Source: Pseudobutyrivibrio ruminis CF1b (GTDB taxonomy: Bacteria; Bacillota; Clostridia; Lachnospirales; Lachnospiraceae). From it: DNA of 64,000 nt. Where the stretch lies: positions 186,001-250,000 of the forward strand of contig NZ_AUJB01000009.1 in NCBI RefSeq assembly GCF_000424005.1. Direction: 5' to 3'. Of this stretch, positions 1 to 8,446 are shown piece after piece. How positions within the stretch are numbered: the stretch's first letter is position 1; each line of letters begins with the position of its first letter. Both the position numbers and the translations under genes were made by a program. The notes below the pieces were generated by a model. The model saw only the letters and a program-made list of their open reading frames with translations, was not told the origin of the DNA and did not search any database.

Positions 1-2
1 AA

Positions 3-290
3 TCTAAGATTCAAAAGCAAAAAGAAAAGGAATTAAAGGAAGCGGTTCAAGAACGAATACTTCTTCTTACAAATGAAGAGATTGATACTATTATGCATGA
101 GAAGTGGTTTGGAGATGTAGAAGAAGAGATGACAAGGCTTATAGTCTTACCGCTGGCTAATGAAATAGAAATTGTAAAAGACCTTTACGACCGATACTCT
201 GATACTTTAGACGATATAGAAAATCAAATTAGTGCTCTTACGCAGCAAATTGAAGATTTTCAGAAAGAGTTGGTGATTGTAAATGAATAG
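3..290 (+). CDS. hsdM: Type I restriction-modification methyltransferase, 3' end (HsdM, partial)
   Basis: The open frame runs in from the left edge and ends 8 nt inside hsdS. Only about 95 C-terminal residues are present. They are helical and charged, with LTNEEIDTIMHEKWFG followed by a RYSDTL segment and a terminal coiled coil (EIENQIS-like). This is the usual C-terminal helical region of HsdM that contacts HsdS. The catalytic NPPF region lies outside the window. Identity rests on this tail plus immediate coupling to hsdS and hsdR. HsdM would methylate adenine at the site chosen by HsdS. Confidence 0.85.
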   Translation, partial: SKIQKQKEKELKEAVQERILLLTNEEIDTIMHEKWFGDVEEEMTRLIVLPLANEIEIVKDLYDRYSDTLDDIENQISALTQQIEDFQKELVIVNE

Positions 291-1572
291 AAAAAACACA
301 CCAAAATTAAGATTTAAAGAGTTTGAAAAAGCTGACCCTTGGGAACAGCGTAAGCTAGGTGAAATATCTAATAAGGTAACTAAGAAAAATCAAGATGCTG
401 TAGTTGATGAGGTATTCACAAATTCTGCAGAGTTTGGAATTATCTCTCAGAGAGACTTTTTTGAAAAAGATATTGCTAATGCCGAAAATATAGATGGATA
501 TTATGTTGTGGAGCCAGATGATTTTGTGTATAACCCTCGTATTTCCGCAACAGCTCCATTTGGACCTATTAAAAGAAACAAGCTGGAAAGAACAGGAGCA
601 ATGTCTCCGCTTTACTATGTATTTAGACCTTATGATATCGATTTAAGCTACTTGGAATGGTACTTTCAGACAACGTGTTGGCATTCATTTATGAGGTTTA
701 ATGGGAACTCTGGTGCCCGTTCTGATAGATTTGCTATCACAGATAAAATCTTTAACGAGATGCCTATATCAATGCCACAAGATATAGTAGAGCAAAAGCT
801 AATTGGAACATTTCTTACAAAGCTTGAATCCCTTATCACCCTTCATCAGCGTAAGTATGAAAAACTAAAAAAGGTAAAAAATGCATATCTTGATGAGATG
901 TTTCCAAAAAATGGAGAAAGATTTCCAAAGCGAAGATTTCCGGGATTTACTGACCCTTGGGAACAGCGTAAGTTTGTTTCAGTCTTTGATGGATTGCAGA
1001 ATAATACCTTATCGAGAGCAGAATTGAACTATGAGAGCGGAACAATAAAGAATGTGCATTACGGTGATGTTCTGATAAAGTTTGGAGACTATATTGATGC
1101 CTCCCAAACTGAGCTGCCGTACATATCCGATGATGCAAAAGCTGATAAGTTTAAGAACTCATTTTTGCAAGATGGGGACATTATAATCGCAGATACAGCA
1201 GAGGATGATACTGTTGGCAAATGTACAGAAATACGGGGCTCCGAAGGAATGAAGCTCCTGTCTGGACTTCATACGATAGCTTGTCGTCCAAAGGAAAAAT
1301 ATGGTCCGATGTTCTTGGGATACTATATCAATTCTCCTGCATATCACAATCAGCTAAAACCGTTGATGCAGGGAATAAAAGTTACTTCAATTTCAAAGTC
1401 AGCTCTTCAAGATACGGATATGATTATTCCGAAATCCATAGATGAGCAGATTAAAATCGGGGAGTATTTTTCAAACCTCGACAACCTTATCACCCTTCAT
1501 CAGCGTGAGCTTGACAAACTTAAAAAACTTAAAGCAGCCTACCTTGATGCGATGTTTGTAGGAGGAAAATAA
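283..1572 (+). CDS. hsdS: Type I restriction specificity subunit, expressed copy (HsdS)
   Basis: This is a 429-residue specificity subunit, normal length for two target-recognition domains. TRD1 covers about residues 20-180 and TRD2 about 225-400. Each begins with the same DPWEQRK sequence and ends with LITLHQR, followed by a lysine-rich helix (YEKLKKVK, ELDKLKKLK), the conserved spacer that sets half-site distance. The gene overlaps hsdM by 8 nt and abuts hsdR, which starts one base after its stop, so the three form an operon. The DNA encoding the WEQRK and LITLHQR junctions recurs in inverted orientation in the silent cassettes at 5.7-7.9 kb. The TRD content of this gene is therefore probably variable by inversion. 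Confidence 0.93.
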   Translation: MNRKNTPKLRFKEFEKADPWEQRKLGEISNKVTKKNQDAVVDEVFTNSAEFGIISQRDFFEKDIANAENIDGYYVVEPDDFVYNPRISATAPFGPIKRNKLERTGAMSPLYYVFRPYDIDLSYLEWYFQTTCWHSFMRFNGNSGARSDRFAITDKIFNEMPISMPQDIVEQKLIGTFLTKLESLITLHQRKYEKLKKVKNAYLDEMFPKNGERFPKRRFPGFTDPWEQRKFVSVFDGLQNNTLSRAELNYESGTIKNVHYGDVLIKFGDYIDASQTELPYISDDAKADKFKNSFLQDGDIIIADTAEDDTVGKCTEIRGSEGMKLLSGLHTIACRPKEKYGPMFLGYYINSPAYHNQLKPLMQGIKVTSISKSALQDTDMIIPKSIDEQIKIGEYFSNLDNLITLHQRELDKLKKLKAAYLDAMFVGGK

Positions 1573-4500
1573 ATGAGCAATGCACCTAAAAATGCGACTG
1601 AAAAAGCATTTCAGGAAAACTTGGTAAATGAGTTACAGAAATATAGCTGGTCAGCTCCTGATGAATTAAATGGAAATCTACATAAGGTTACGGTGGAAAC
1701 TCTAATAGAGAATTGGCGTAGTGAACTGAACAGAATTAATAAAAATGTTCTGGAAGGTGTCCCACTTACAGATAATGAGTTTTCACAAGTGCTCTCACGT
1801 GTAAACCAAATTAACAACAGCTATGAAGCTGCAAAGATATTGGCTGCTGAAAATGGGAAAGGTAAAATTGATGGTATCTGGCGCGATGATAACCCGGAAG
1901 TAACAAAAAAACAAATTACACTTACAATTTATAGAAAAGCACAGGTGCTTGGCGGGGATTCTTCGTATCAAATTGCCAGAGAGGTCACTACAAAAAACAA
2001 TAACCGTTTTGATATTGTTCTTCTTATTTGTGGTCTTCCGGTTATTAATATTGAACAGAAGAGAACTGATAAAACTATAGATGAAGCATTTGGGCAGTTC
2101 AAAAGATATTATCAGGATGGTGAATATACGAATAATTTCATGGCATTTTCGCAAATGATGGTGATATGTACTGAAATTGATACAGAGTATTTTGCTACGC
2201 CCAAATCATTATCCGATTTTAATAGAGCATTTTGTTTTCACTGGACGGATAAAGATAATAATAGAATTACAGATTGGAGACAAATAGCATCAACATTTTT
2301 AAAAATACCAATGGCACATCAGATGGTAGGCGATTATCTAGTTATAAATGAGTCCGAAAAAGAAGATGAAAAATGCCATATGGTAATGCGCCCATATCAA
2401 GTATATGCTCTTCAGGCAGTGGAATTGGCAGCCACAGGCCAAGACGGGAAATGTGGAGGCTTTCCTCATGGCGGTTTTATTTGGCATACAACCGGATCAG
2501 GAAAGACTATAACGAGTTTTAAAACAGCGTTATTTTTATCAAAAAGAGCAGGTTTTGATAAGGTTGTATTCCTCGTTGATAGAAGAGAACTAGATACCAA
2601 TACTTCGACAAGATTTAAAGCTTATTCCGCATATGAGTCTGTGAAAGTGGATGATACAAAACATACTTATCAATTAAAAAAACATCTTATGGCAGGTCAT
2701 AATGGAATAGTAGTTACAACAACTTTTAAGCTGAATGCATTAGTAAAAGATCTTCTTGAAACGTCTGATCATGCACTTAATGAGAAAAAGTTTGTTTTCA
2801 TCATAGATGAAGCCCATAGAACAACGATGGGAGACATGATGGTGACAATTCAAAAATTCTTTAAGAAGAATGGTCTTTTCTTTGGTTTTACCGGAACGCC
2901 TTTATTTGATGAAAATAAAGCTAAGGGAAAGGTAAATGAAAAGAGTGAATTGATCAATACTACTGAAAAGCTATTCGGGCCCAAACTTCATCAATATACT
3001 ATCGATGAAGCAATAAGAGATAGAAACGTTTTGGGATTCCATGTAGATTACATAAATACTGGTGAGTTTAAAAGTTACGAAGATTTACGAGATAAGCTTG
3101 TTGAAGCAATTATAGAGGAAAAGCCAGATGAAGACTTAAGAGATGTAGAGCACAAGGTACAGGCTTTGTCAGAACTTGATGTTGAAAAAGAGAGTAGTAA
3201 GAGGAATGTGTTTGTTTATCAAGATGAGACGCATATCCCTAGAGTTGTTTCAGAAATCTTGAATTCCTGGGAAAAACAATCGCAGCATCGTTTCTTTAAC
3301 GCAATACTTACTACTGGTAAGATAAGTAGGGCGATTGCTTACGCAGAAGAATTTCAGAAACAGCAAAAGCATGTGGATGATCCGATTCATGTGGCTGTGA
3401 CTGTGAGTTTTGGAAATGAAAATGATACTGATAATGAAGCAAGAAAGTTTGCAGAGAGAATTTTTGAGTATTATTATGCATTCACAGGGATTAAATTTGC
3501 TCCAGGAGATTCTAAACATGGGGAATCTCAATATTTTGAAGATTTAGTTTTAAGGACAGCAAGAGGAGGAAGTGGACGAAACGAAAAAAATATTGATTTA
3601 GTAATTGTAGCAGACCAGATGCTAACGGGATATGATTCTAAATATCTTAATACATTATATGTTGATAGAAAACTAGAATTGCAAGGACTTGTACAAGCGT
3701 ACTCTAGAACGAATAGAATATATGGTGAAGCCAAAGAATTTGGAACAATTATTAATTTTATATATCCCCGTATGACTAAAGAAGCGGTCGATGAAGCCTT
3801 AAAACTATATGGAAGCGGAGGAGAGAGTTCTCCGGCTATTGTTGATACATATGATGTTGCGGTAGGAAAACTAAATGCATTACTAAGCGATATGTGTAAT
3901 GAACTGCAAGATCCGGCAGATTGGATAAATATAAAAGATGATGAGGATGCAAAGAAAAGATTTGTAATTTCATATAAGAGGGCAGCAATACAACTAAATG
4001 TTGTTTCTCAGTATTATGAGTATAAATGGAATGATAAAACTTTTGGAATTGATGAGCATACGTGGATGAAGTATACTGGCGCATATAAAAACTTGACGCA
4101 TGAGACACCAGTTGATCCGCCACCTGTTGTAATTCGACCACTTCCAGGTAAAACAAAACTTGTGGGAACACAAGTGATTAATGCCGCTTACATTATAAAT
4201 TTGATTGGAGAAAAAACTACAGTTAGTGGAAACGCAAGAATTGTTGATGATGAATCCTTACGTCTAATCCTAGAGCAGATTCAGGAATTATCGAACTTAG
4301 GAGAGGCAGAACATGCGAAACTTCTTGAGGAATTTGTAGAAGACATAAAAAATGGAAAAGTTGAAGCGTCAAAACCTATAGATGAGTCATACGAATTATG
4401 GAAGAATAATGTATTGAAACATGAAATAGATGATTTTGCTTCTGAATGGGGAGCGGATGCTAATCTGCTATATAATTCCCTTATGTCATATTCAAATCTT

Positions 4501-4656
4501 GAACCTGATGTAGTTCCGAGGATAGATGAGATTATTGATACGGTTGAAATAACAAAAGCGAAAAGAGATGTTGTATCACCTCTTCTACATAATATTGATC
4601 TGACAGAAGAATTACCAAAATGGATGGCAGAAATGAGAAGAAAATATAAGACCTAA
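1573..4656 (+). CDS. hsdR: Type I restriction endonuclease/translocase subunit (HsdR)
   Basis: At 1027 residues it is typical of HsdR. An N-terminal nuclease domain with a PD-(D/E)xK core is visible near residues 147-163 (RFDIV ... NIEQKR). The SF2 motor follows with Walker A TTGSGKT near 305, DEAH (IIDEAHRT) near 411, GFTGTP near 435, and the late helicase motif with DQMLTGYDSKYLN and QAYSRTNR. The C-terminal helical region would dock on the M2S methylase. It follows hsdS directly in the same operon and translocates and cuts unmodified DNA. No frameshift is seen. Confidence 0.95.
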   Translation: MSNAPKNATEKAFQENLVNELQKYSWSAPDELNGNLHKVTVETLIENWRSELNRINKNVLEGVPLTDNEFSQVLSRVNQINNSYEAAKILAAENGKGKIDGIWRDDNPEVTKKQITLTIYRKAQVLGGDSSYQIAREVTTKNNNRFDIVLLICGLPVINIEQKRTDKTIDEAFGQFKRYYQDGEYTNNFMAFSQMMVICTEIDTEYFATPKSLSDFNRAFCFHWTDKDNNRITDWRQIASTFLKIPMAHQMVGDYLVINESEKEDEKCHMVMRPYQVYALQAVELAATGQDGKCGGFPHGGFIWHTTGSGKTITSFKTALFLSKRAGFDKVVFLVDRRELDTNTSTRFKAYSAYESVKVDDTKHTYQLKKHLMAGHNGIVVTTTFKLNALVKDLLETSDHALNEKKFVFIIDEAHRTTMGDMMVTIQKFFKKNGLFFGFTGTPLFDENKAKGKVNEKSELINTTEKLFGPKLHQYTIDEAIRDRNVLGFHVDYINTGEFKSYEDLRDKLVEAIIEEKPDEDLRDVEHKVQALSELDVEKESSKRNVFVYQDETHIPRVVSEILNSWEKQSQHRFFNAILTTGKISRAIAYAEEFQKQQKHVDDPIHVAVTVSFGNENDTDNEARKFAERIFEYYYAFTGIKFAPGDSKHGESQYFEDLVLRTARGGSGRNEKNIDLVIVADQMLTGYDSKYLNTLYVDRKLELQGLVQAYSRTNRIYGEAKEFGTIINFIYPRMTKEAVDEALKLYGSGGESSPAIVDTYDVAVGKLNALLSDMCNELQDPADWINIKDDEDAKKRFVISYKRAAIQLNVVSQYYEYKWNDKTFGIDEHTWMKYTGAYKNLTHETPVDPPPVVIRPLPGKTKLVGTQVINAAYIINLIGEKTTVSGNARIVDDESLRLILEQIQELSNLGEAEHAKLLEEFVEDIKNGKVEASKPIDESYELWKNNVLKHEIDDFASEWGADANLLYNSLMSYSNLEPDVVPRIDEIIDTVEITKAKRDVVSPLLHNIDLTEELPKWMAEMRRKYKT

Positions 4657-4681
4657 CTGATGTTATGTGAGTTTTTTGAAA

Positions 4682-4716
4682 AAGCTTGTAGGTGTAATGA
4701 CCTACAAGCTTTTTAT
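4682..4716. terminator. Bidirectional terminator between hsdR and the recombinase gene
   Basis: A perfect 12-bp stem (AAGCTTGTAGGT with ACCTACAAGCTT) and a 6-nt loop are followed by a T run and preceded by an A run. It can serve both hsdR on the plus strand and the converging recombinase gene on the minus strand. Confidence 0.9.
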
Positions 4717-4746
4717 ATATCCATCATCGGCGCAGAGATATATTGC

Positions 4747-5682
4747 TTATTGGTTTAAATTAGATAATGACCTCATAATGATGTCAATATCGGCGCTCTC
4801 CAGCTCATGAATAATGTGGAGATATGTTTTTTGTGTTGTGGTCATATTTGAATGGCCGAGCCTACGGGCCACACTAGCAATCGAAACACCGGCAAAAAGG
4901 AGTAGCGATGCATGAGTGTGGCGAAGACCATGCACTGAAATTACAGGTATTTCAGCATGCTTACAGTGTCGCGCAAGAAGATCGTTAACAGTAGAGTTGT
5001 ATATTTTACCACAAACAAATATAGGTTCATCTTCTGGCAAAGATTTTATCAAAGAGGCAAACTGCATAACTGTTTGCCAATCTAGAGGAATCTTTCGAAC
5101 AGAAGATTTGTTTTTGGTAGGAAGGAATCCACCGGAGCCTTTGTAATCCCATGTTTTAGATACTGATAGTTGTTGTCTTACCAAATCAAAATCTGCTGGG
5201 GTCAGTGCTATCGCTTCTGAGAAACGCATTCCTGTTTTGGCAATTAAGTATATTAGCCAGTCCATGTTTAACTCGGAAGATAATTCGAGATCATCAATTA
5301 GCTTGTGGAGTTCATATTGATTGAGATATTTTGGCTTTTTTTCGCGAGGGCTTCTTCCTTTAATTATTGCTTTACGGGTAGGATCTCTTTGGATTAGACC
5401 TTCATCCACGGCATCAAGGATCGCACATTTTAAATGGTGATGAAAGTCCATTGTTGTTTGTCTTTCATGCTCGGCAGCATAATCGTTCAGAATTTTTTGA
5501 TATGAAGTTCTATCTAGATCACAAAGACAAAGTGTGGGTGCAAGCTTTAAAAGCCATTGATATGCCATGTTGTATTTGTTCATGGTTATAGGTCTTATGG
5601 CGCCTTCTTTATAAACGGAAATCCATTGTTTATAGTACTCGCTGAACAACATGGTATTGTTGTTGGTTGTCGTTGTATACAT
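4747..5682 (-). CDS. Tyrosine recombinase, probable hsdS cassette invertase
   Basis: This 311-residue protein belongs to the phage-integrase family. A SAM-like core-binding domain occupies about residues 10-95. The catalytic domain shows the signature residues R153 (TGMRFSEA), H251-x2-R254 (HGLRH), H277 (RLGHSN) and nucleophile Y287 (KTYLH). A GGAGG site precedes the ATG. It lies between hsdR and the silent hsdS cassettes, the position known for recombinases that shuffle hsdS by inversion, and its start is only about 35 nt from the repeat ending cassette A. I infer it acts on the short inverted repeats at the TRD boundaries. It could instead serve the mobile element as integrase, but the location and lack of an adjacent attachment site make that less likely. 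Confidence 0.85.
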   Translation of the reverse strand: MYTTTTNNNTMLFSEYYKQWISVYKEGAIRPITMNKYNMAYQWLLKLAPTLCLCDLDRTSYQKILNDYAAEHERQTTMDFHHHLKCAILDAVDEGLIQRDPTRKAIIKGRSPREKKPKYLNQYELHKLIDDLELSSELNMDWLIYLIAKTGMRFSEAIALTPADFDLVRQQLSVSKTWDYKGSGGFLPTKNKSSVRKIPLDWQTVMQFASLIKSLPEDEPIFVCGKIYNSTVNDLLARHCKHAEIPVISVHGLRHTHASLLLFAGVSIASVARRLGHSNMTTTQKTYLHIIHELESADIDIIMRSLSNLNQ

Positions 5683-6215
5683 ATGTAAGTCCTCCTTTTC
5701 TGCTGATAATACATACGCCGATGAAGGGTGATAAGGTTGTCAATATTCTCGAAAAATGCTCCTATTTTTATTTGTTCATCTATTTTAGGAACCGGTAGCT
5801 CCTGCTTATATAATTCTTCCCAAACGATATTTTTTCTACAAACGCTTGCACCTTCAGTTGAAGCTTTTAAGAAGAAATCTTTTGTTTTATCTTGTTTTAC
5901 CCAAGCCTGTATGAACAATGGATCACATTCAATGAGCTCATAGACCTTGTAAGCTGGCGATATTATGCCATGTTCAAAGCGTAAATTCACGTTGCAATTT
6001 CCAAGATGTAAATTTTGGGCTGATAAAATCAAATCATTTTTTTTGACCTTCAAATATCCAATATTTGATGAACCTCTAAAGTGACTGAACAACTCGGAAT
6101 TAAGAAACATTCCATCTATTGCACAAGAAAGTAATGTATCCTCATCTTCAACTGTTGTCTTATCACGAGTCTCATTTATCAAATCTCCTAACTTACGCTG
6201 TTCCCAAGAAGGGTT
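5595..6215 (-). pseudogene. Silent hsdS cassette A (one TRD)
   Basis: A promoterless and startless TRD reservoir. Reading from 6215 leftward it begins PSWEQRKLGDLINETRD, contains one TRD (residues ending KIDEQIKIGAFFENID) and ends with NLITLHRR at the repeat copy 5716-5736. The frame then runs on into the start of the recombinase gene in another frame and is meaningless there. There is no ATG or ribosome site at its head. It belongs to a set of four cassettes on the minus strand, opposite in orientation to the expressed hsdS, which allows exchange by inversion. Confidence 0.8.
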
Positions 6216-6226
6216 TATAGGTGTGA

Positions 6227-7369
6227 CTATCGCTGATGAAGGGTGATAAGGTTATCAAGGTTATTCAAATATGATGAAATCTTTCTTTGTTCTTCTTTCG
6301 ATGAAGGCATTTCGATAGTTACTTCGTCAAAAAATGCTTTTGTATCAACATTCAAAAGTCCATGATTTCTAGCACCTTCAGCACATATCATGGTTATATC
6401 TGAGTACCACTTAAGGGTGTCAAAGAAACACTCCAGGTAATCTGATTCTATGTCATCGGATGTAATCCCAAAGCAAATGTACAAAGTAGATAAACAGCCT
6501 TGTTCATAGGCATTGAGACGTTTTATAGAACCAAAATCATAACCATTTGAATAACTCTTGTTGTATGCAAATTCTCCTTTTTTCAGAAGATAATAATTTG
6601 ACATGTCTTTAGCTGCAACTACCTTATTAAAGAAGTCCCGCTGATCAATCAGACCATATTGCGAAGCAATGGTAAGGGGTAAATCGGATTCTCCAGTTTT
6701 ATTTTTTCTAGTAACTCTTTCACATAATTCACCAAGCTTACGCTGTTCCCAAGAAGGAGTAGAATTATTTGTTTTTTGAAGTGCAAAAGCAATAGGGGTG
6801 TAGTTGTGCTTACACTGATGAAGGGTGATAAGGTTATCGAGCTTTGCAAAATACTCTGAAATCCTAATCTGTTCCTCTCTACTCGGGAAGCAAACTTCAC
6901 CTTTCAAAGCATTTTCATCAGATACCTTCATGTCATTTTTTGCACCCTTATTTACTAATGGGTGCATATAATTGTTCATTCTTGCATCCTGCTCAAAATA
7001 GATTTGAATAAACTCAGAATACACATTATCCAGCGGTTTATAAACTGCATACAAAGTTGATACAATGCCCGGGTTTCCTTTGTTTGTTTTGATTATTCCA
7101 TATGGATTAGATTTAAGCGGAGACTTTGTGTATACAACATCTCCGGTCTCAACAACTCCATACGGTGCAACAGAAACTCCGGCAAATGATCGCCCTTGGA
7201 ATTCTATCTGATTTACTATGCCATAGTCCCCAGATACAGAGAGAACATCCTCTTTTCCATACGTTTCATCTTTGTTCTTTGCTTTTGATACTTCCAAGTA
7301 TTCGTTTAACTTACGCTGTTCCCAAGAGAGATTAGTAGCATGTCTTTTTGAAAATGAGGCGAAATACAT
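6227..7369 (-). pseudogene. Silent hsdS cassettes B1 and B2 (two TRDs in one frame)
   Basis: This 380-residue frame resembles a whole HsdS. B1 begins LSWEQRKLNEYLEVSK and ends AKLDNLITLHQ near 6820. A short linker leads to B2, which begins PSWEQRKLGELCERVTRK and ends NNLDNLITLHQR at the stop. It lacks the normal HsdS amino terminus (KLRFKEF) and the lysine-rich C-terminal spacer helix, and no strong ribosome site is seen, so it is a store of recognition domains rather than an expressed gene. B2 is related to TRD1 of the expressed gene (shared VTRKN and QRDFFNK blocks), so some cassettes are diverged relatives. Confidence 0.8.
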
Positions 7370-7963
7370 TCACCGATGAAGGGTGATAAGGTTGTCCAAC
7401 TGACGTAAATAATATGAAATTTTTTGTTGTTCCTGAATAGAAGGAAGATTTATTTTAATTCCCATAAACTCATCAAAACTGATATTTAATAAACCATCCA
7501 TTCTTGCTCCAGATGAAATAAGCTTTGCAAGTTCTCGATCAGGAATCTTCGTAGAAAAATAGTATTCTATAAAACTAGCATCAGCATCTATCATTCTAAA
7601 ACTATGATAAACCCTTGGTACAAGCGCTTCTTCGTATGATTCAAGTGAAAATACAGTGCCATATTTGGCAAGCTTTGAATTTCCATGATTATATGAAAGC
7701 TCACCTTTATGAAGTAATGTATAGTTCTTTTGTTCTTTACCAGCTATATTTCCAGAAAATCTATCTTCTTGGCTCATCCAACCATTTGCTGCAGAAATAG
7801 TAAGTGTTGGCAAATCCATTCTGCCATCATTTCCCTGAACTCTTTCTGATACCTCGCCAAGCTTACGCTGTTCCCAAGAACAACTTATTTTAAAGTATAT
7901 TTTTGATACTATTTTTAGAGCATATTGGCGTTTTCTGCGTGCCTGCGTAAGTGTTGACGTCAA
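7370..7963 (-). pseudogene. Silent hsdS cassette C (one TRD)
   Basis: The cassette proper begins CSWEQRKLGEVSERVQGN near 7885 and ends RQLDNLITLHR at the stop, next to repeat copy 7371-7391. About 25 residues upstream of WEQRK are unlike HsdS and enter the non-coding TGACGYC repeat region, so the frame start at 7963 is probably fortuitous. It is the outermost of the four silent TRDs. The same two boundary repeats flank it. Confidence 0.75.
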
Positions 7964-8006
7964 AATGACGCCATGAAAGATTAAGGGTGACGCCGAAATG
8001 ACGTCG
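7954..8006 (+). repeat. Phased TGACGYC array, left copy
   Basis: Four direct copies of TGACG(T/C)C start at 7955, 7966, 7988 and 7999, that is at spacings of 11, 22 and 11 bp. All lie on one face of the helix. The same layout is found at 58026-58077. A helically phased direct array suggests binding of several copies of one protein, such as integrase/excisionase arm sites, a partition site or a replication-control site. Confidence 0.75.
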
Positions 8007-8446
8007 CTCTTTCTTTTTGCCTATTTTTCTGTACGCTGGGGTCATAGGGCACTCCCTGTTCCGGATGCCATAGGCAGACGGTCTGCGTAAAGTTAGCCTG
8101 CAACTTTAGGCGTATCCTGTTATTCTTTTTTTCTTGTTTTTCATAATTTCTGTCCGGGGTCGTACATGCCCTATTTTTCAGGGGGTCAAGGTGGTACGGC
8201 ACCGTAATTTTCCCAAATTCATTTTTACAATTTTATAAGGCCTGTTTTTAAAGGCTGTACGGACGCGTACAACCAAGTATTTGTGCGGCTTTGAGCCTGT
8301 TACGGGTGCGTATTTTATGCCGTTTTAAAGCAGGGAGATTATACGGGTGCGTAGTACGGGAGCGTACAGATTTTTGTAAGGATTGTTTCGGATTTGCTTT
8401 CAATATGTCCCACATATAGGTAGAAAGCACGAAAGGAGGTTTTGGG
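8007..8446. promoter_or_regulatory. Non-coding control region with five TACG-N4-CGTA palindromes
   Basis: I see no credible gene in these 440 bases. They hold five copies of the 12-bp palindrome TACG-N4-CGTA at 8195-8206, 8258-8269, 8301-8312, 8342-8353 and 8355-8366; the last two are only 1 bp apart. There is also a perfect GCAGAC-G-GTCTGC palindrome at 8075-8087. The bipartite element motif follows at 8386. The density of identical palindromes ahead of the first element gene suggests an operator cluster, centromere-like site or replication origin. A transfer origin could also be here, but no nick site is recognisable. Confidence 0.6.
8386..8416 (+). promoter_or_regulatory. Element bipartite motif, copy 1
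   Basis: TTTCGGATTTG then, 20 bp from its start, TGTCCCACATA. It ends 30 nt before the ATG of the 8447 gene. The left half differs from consensus only at position 10. Confidence 0.75.

Larger units (their letters stand above)
831..7391. repeat. hsdS inversion repeat family B (LITLHQR junction), six copies
   Basis: The core CTTATCACCCTTCATCAGC occurs forward within 831-851 and 1485-1505, and inverted within 5716-5736, 6231-6251, 6813-6833 and 7371-7391 with at most a few mismatches. It encodes LITLHQR at the end of each TRD. With family A, each of the six TRDs is bracketed by both repeats, which would let a single TRD be exchanged at either position. Confidence 0.87.
338..7878. repeat. hsdS inversion repeat family A (WEQRK junction), six copies
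   Basis: The 17-bp sequence CTTGGGAACAGCGTAAG occurs in forward orientation at 338-354 and 956-972 in the expressed hsdS. It occurs as its exact reverse complement at 6192-6208, 6737-6753, 7310-7326 and 7862-7878 in the silent cassettes. Every copy encodes WEQRK at the start of a TRD. Conservation at the DNA level, third codon positions included, fits a recombination site. Confidence 0.88.

Noticed and set aside
4747-5682. Recombinase as integrase of the whole element
   Set aside because: It lies among the silent hsdS cassettes and no attachment-like repeat is adjacent. The invertase role explains its place better, although a role in integration cannot be excluded.
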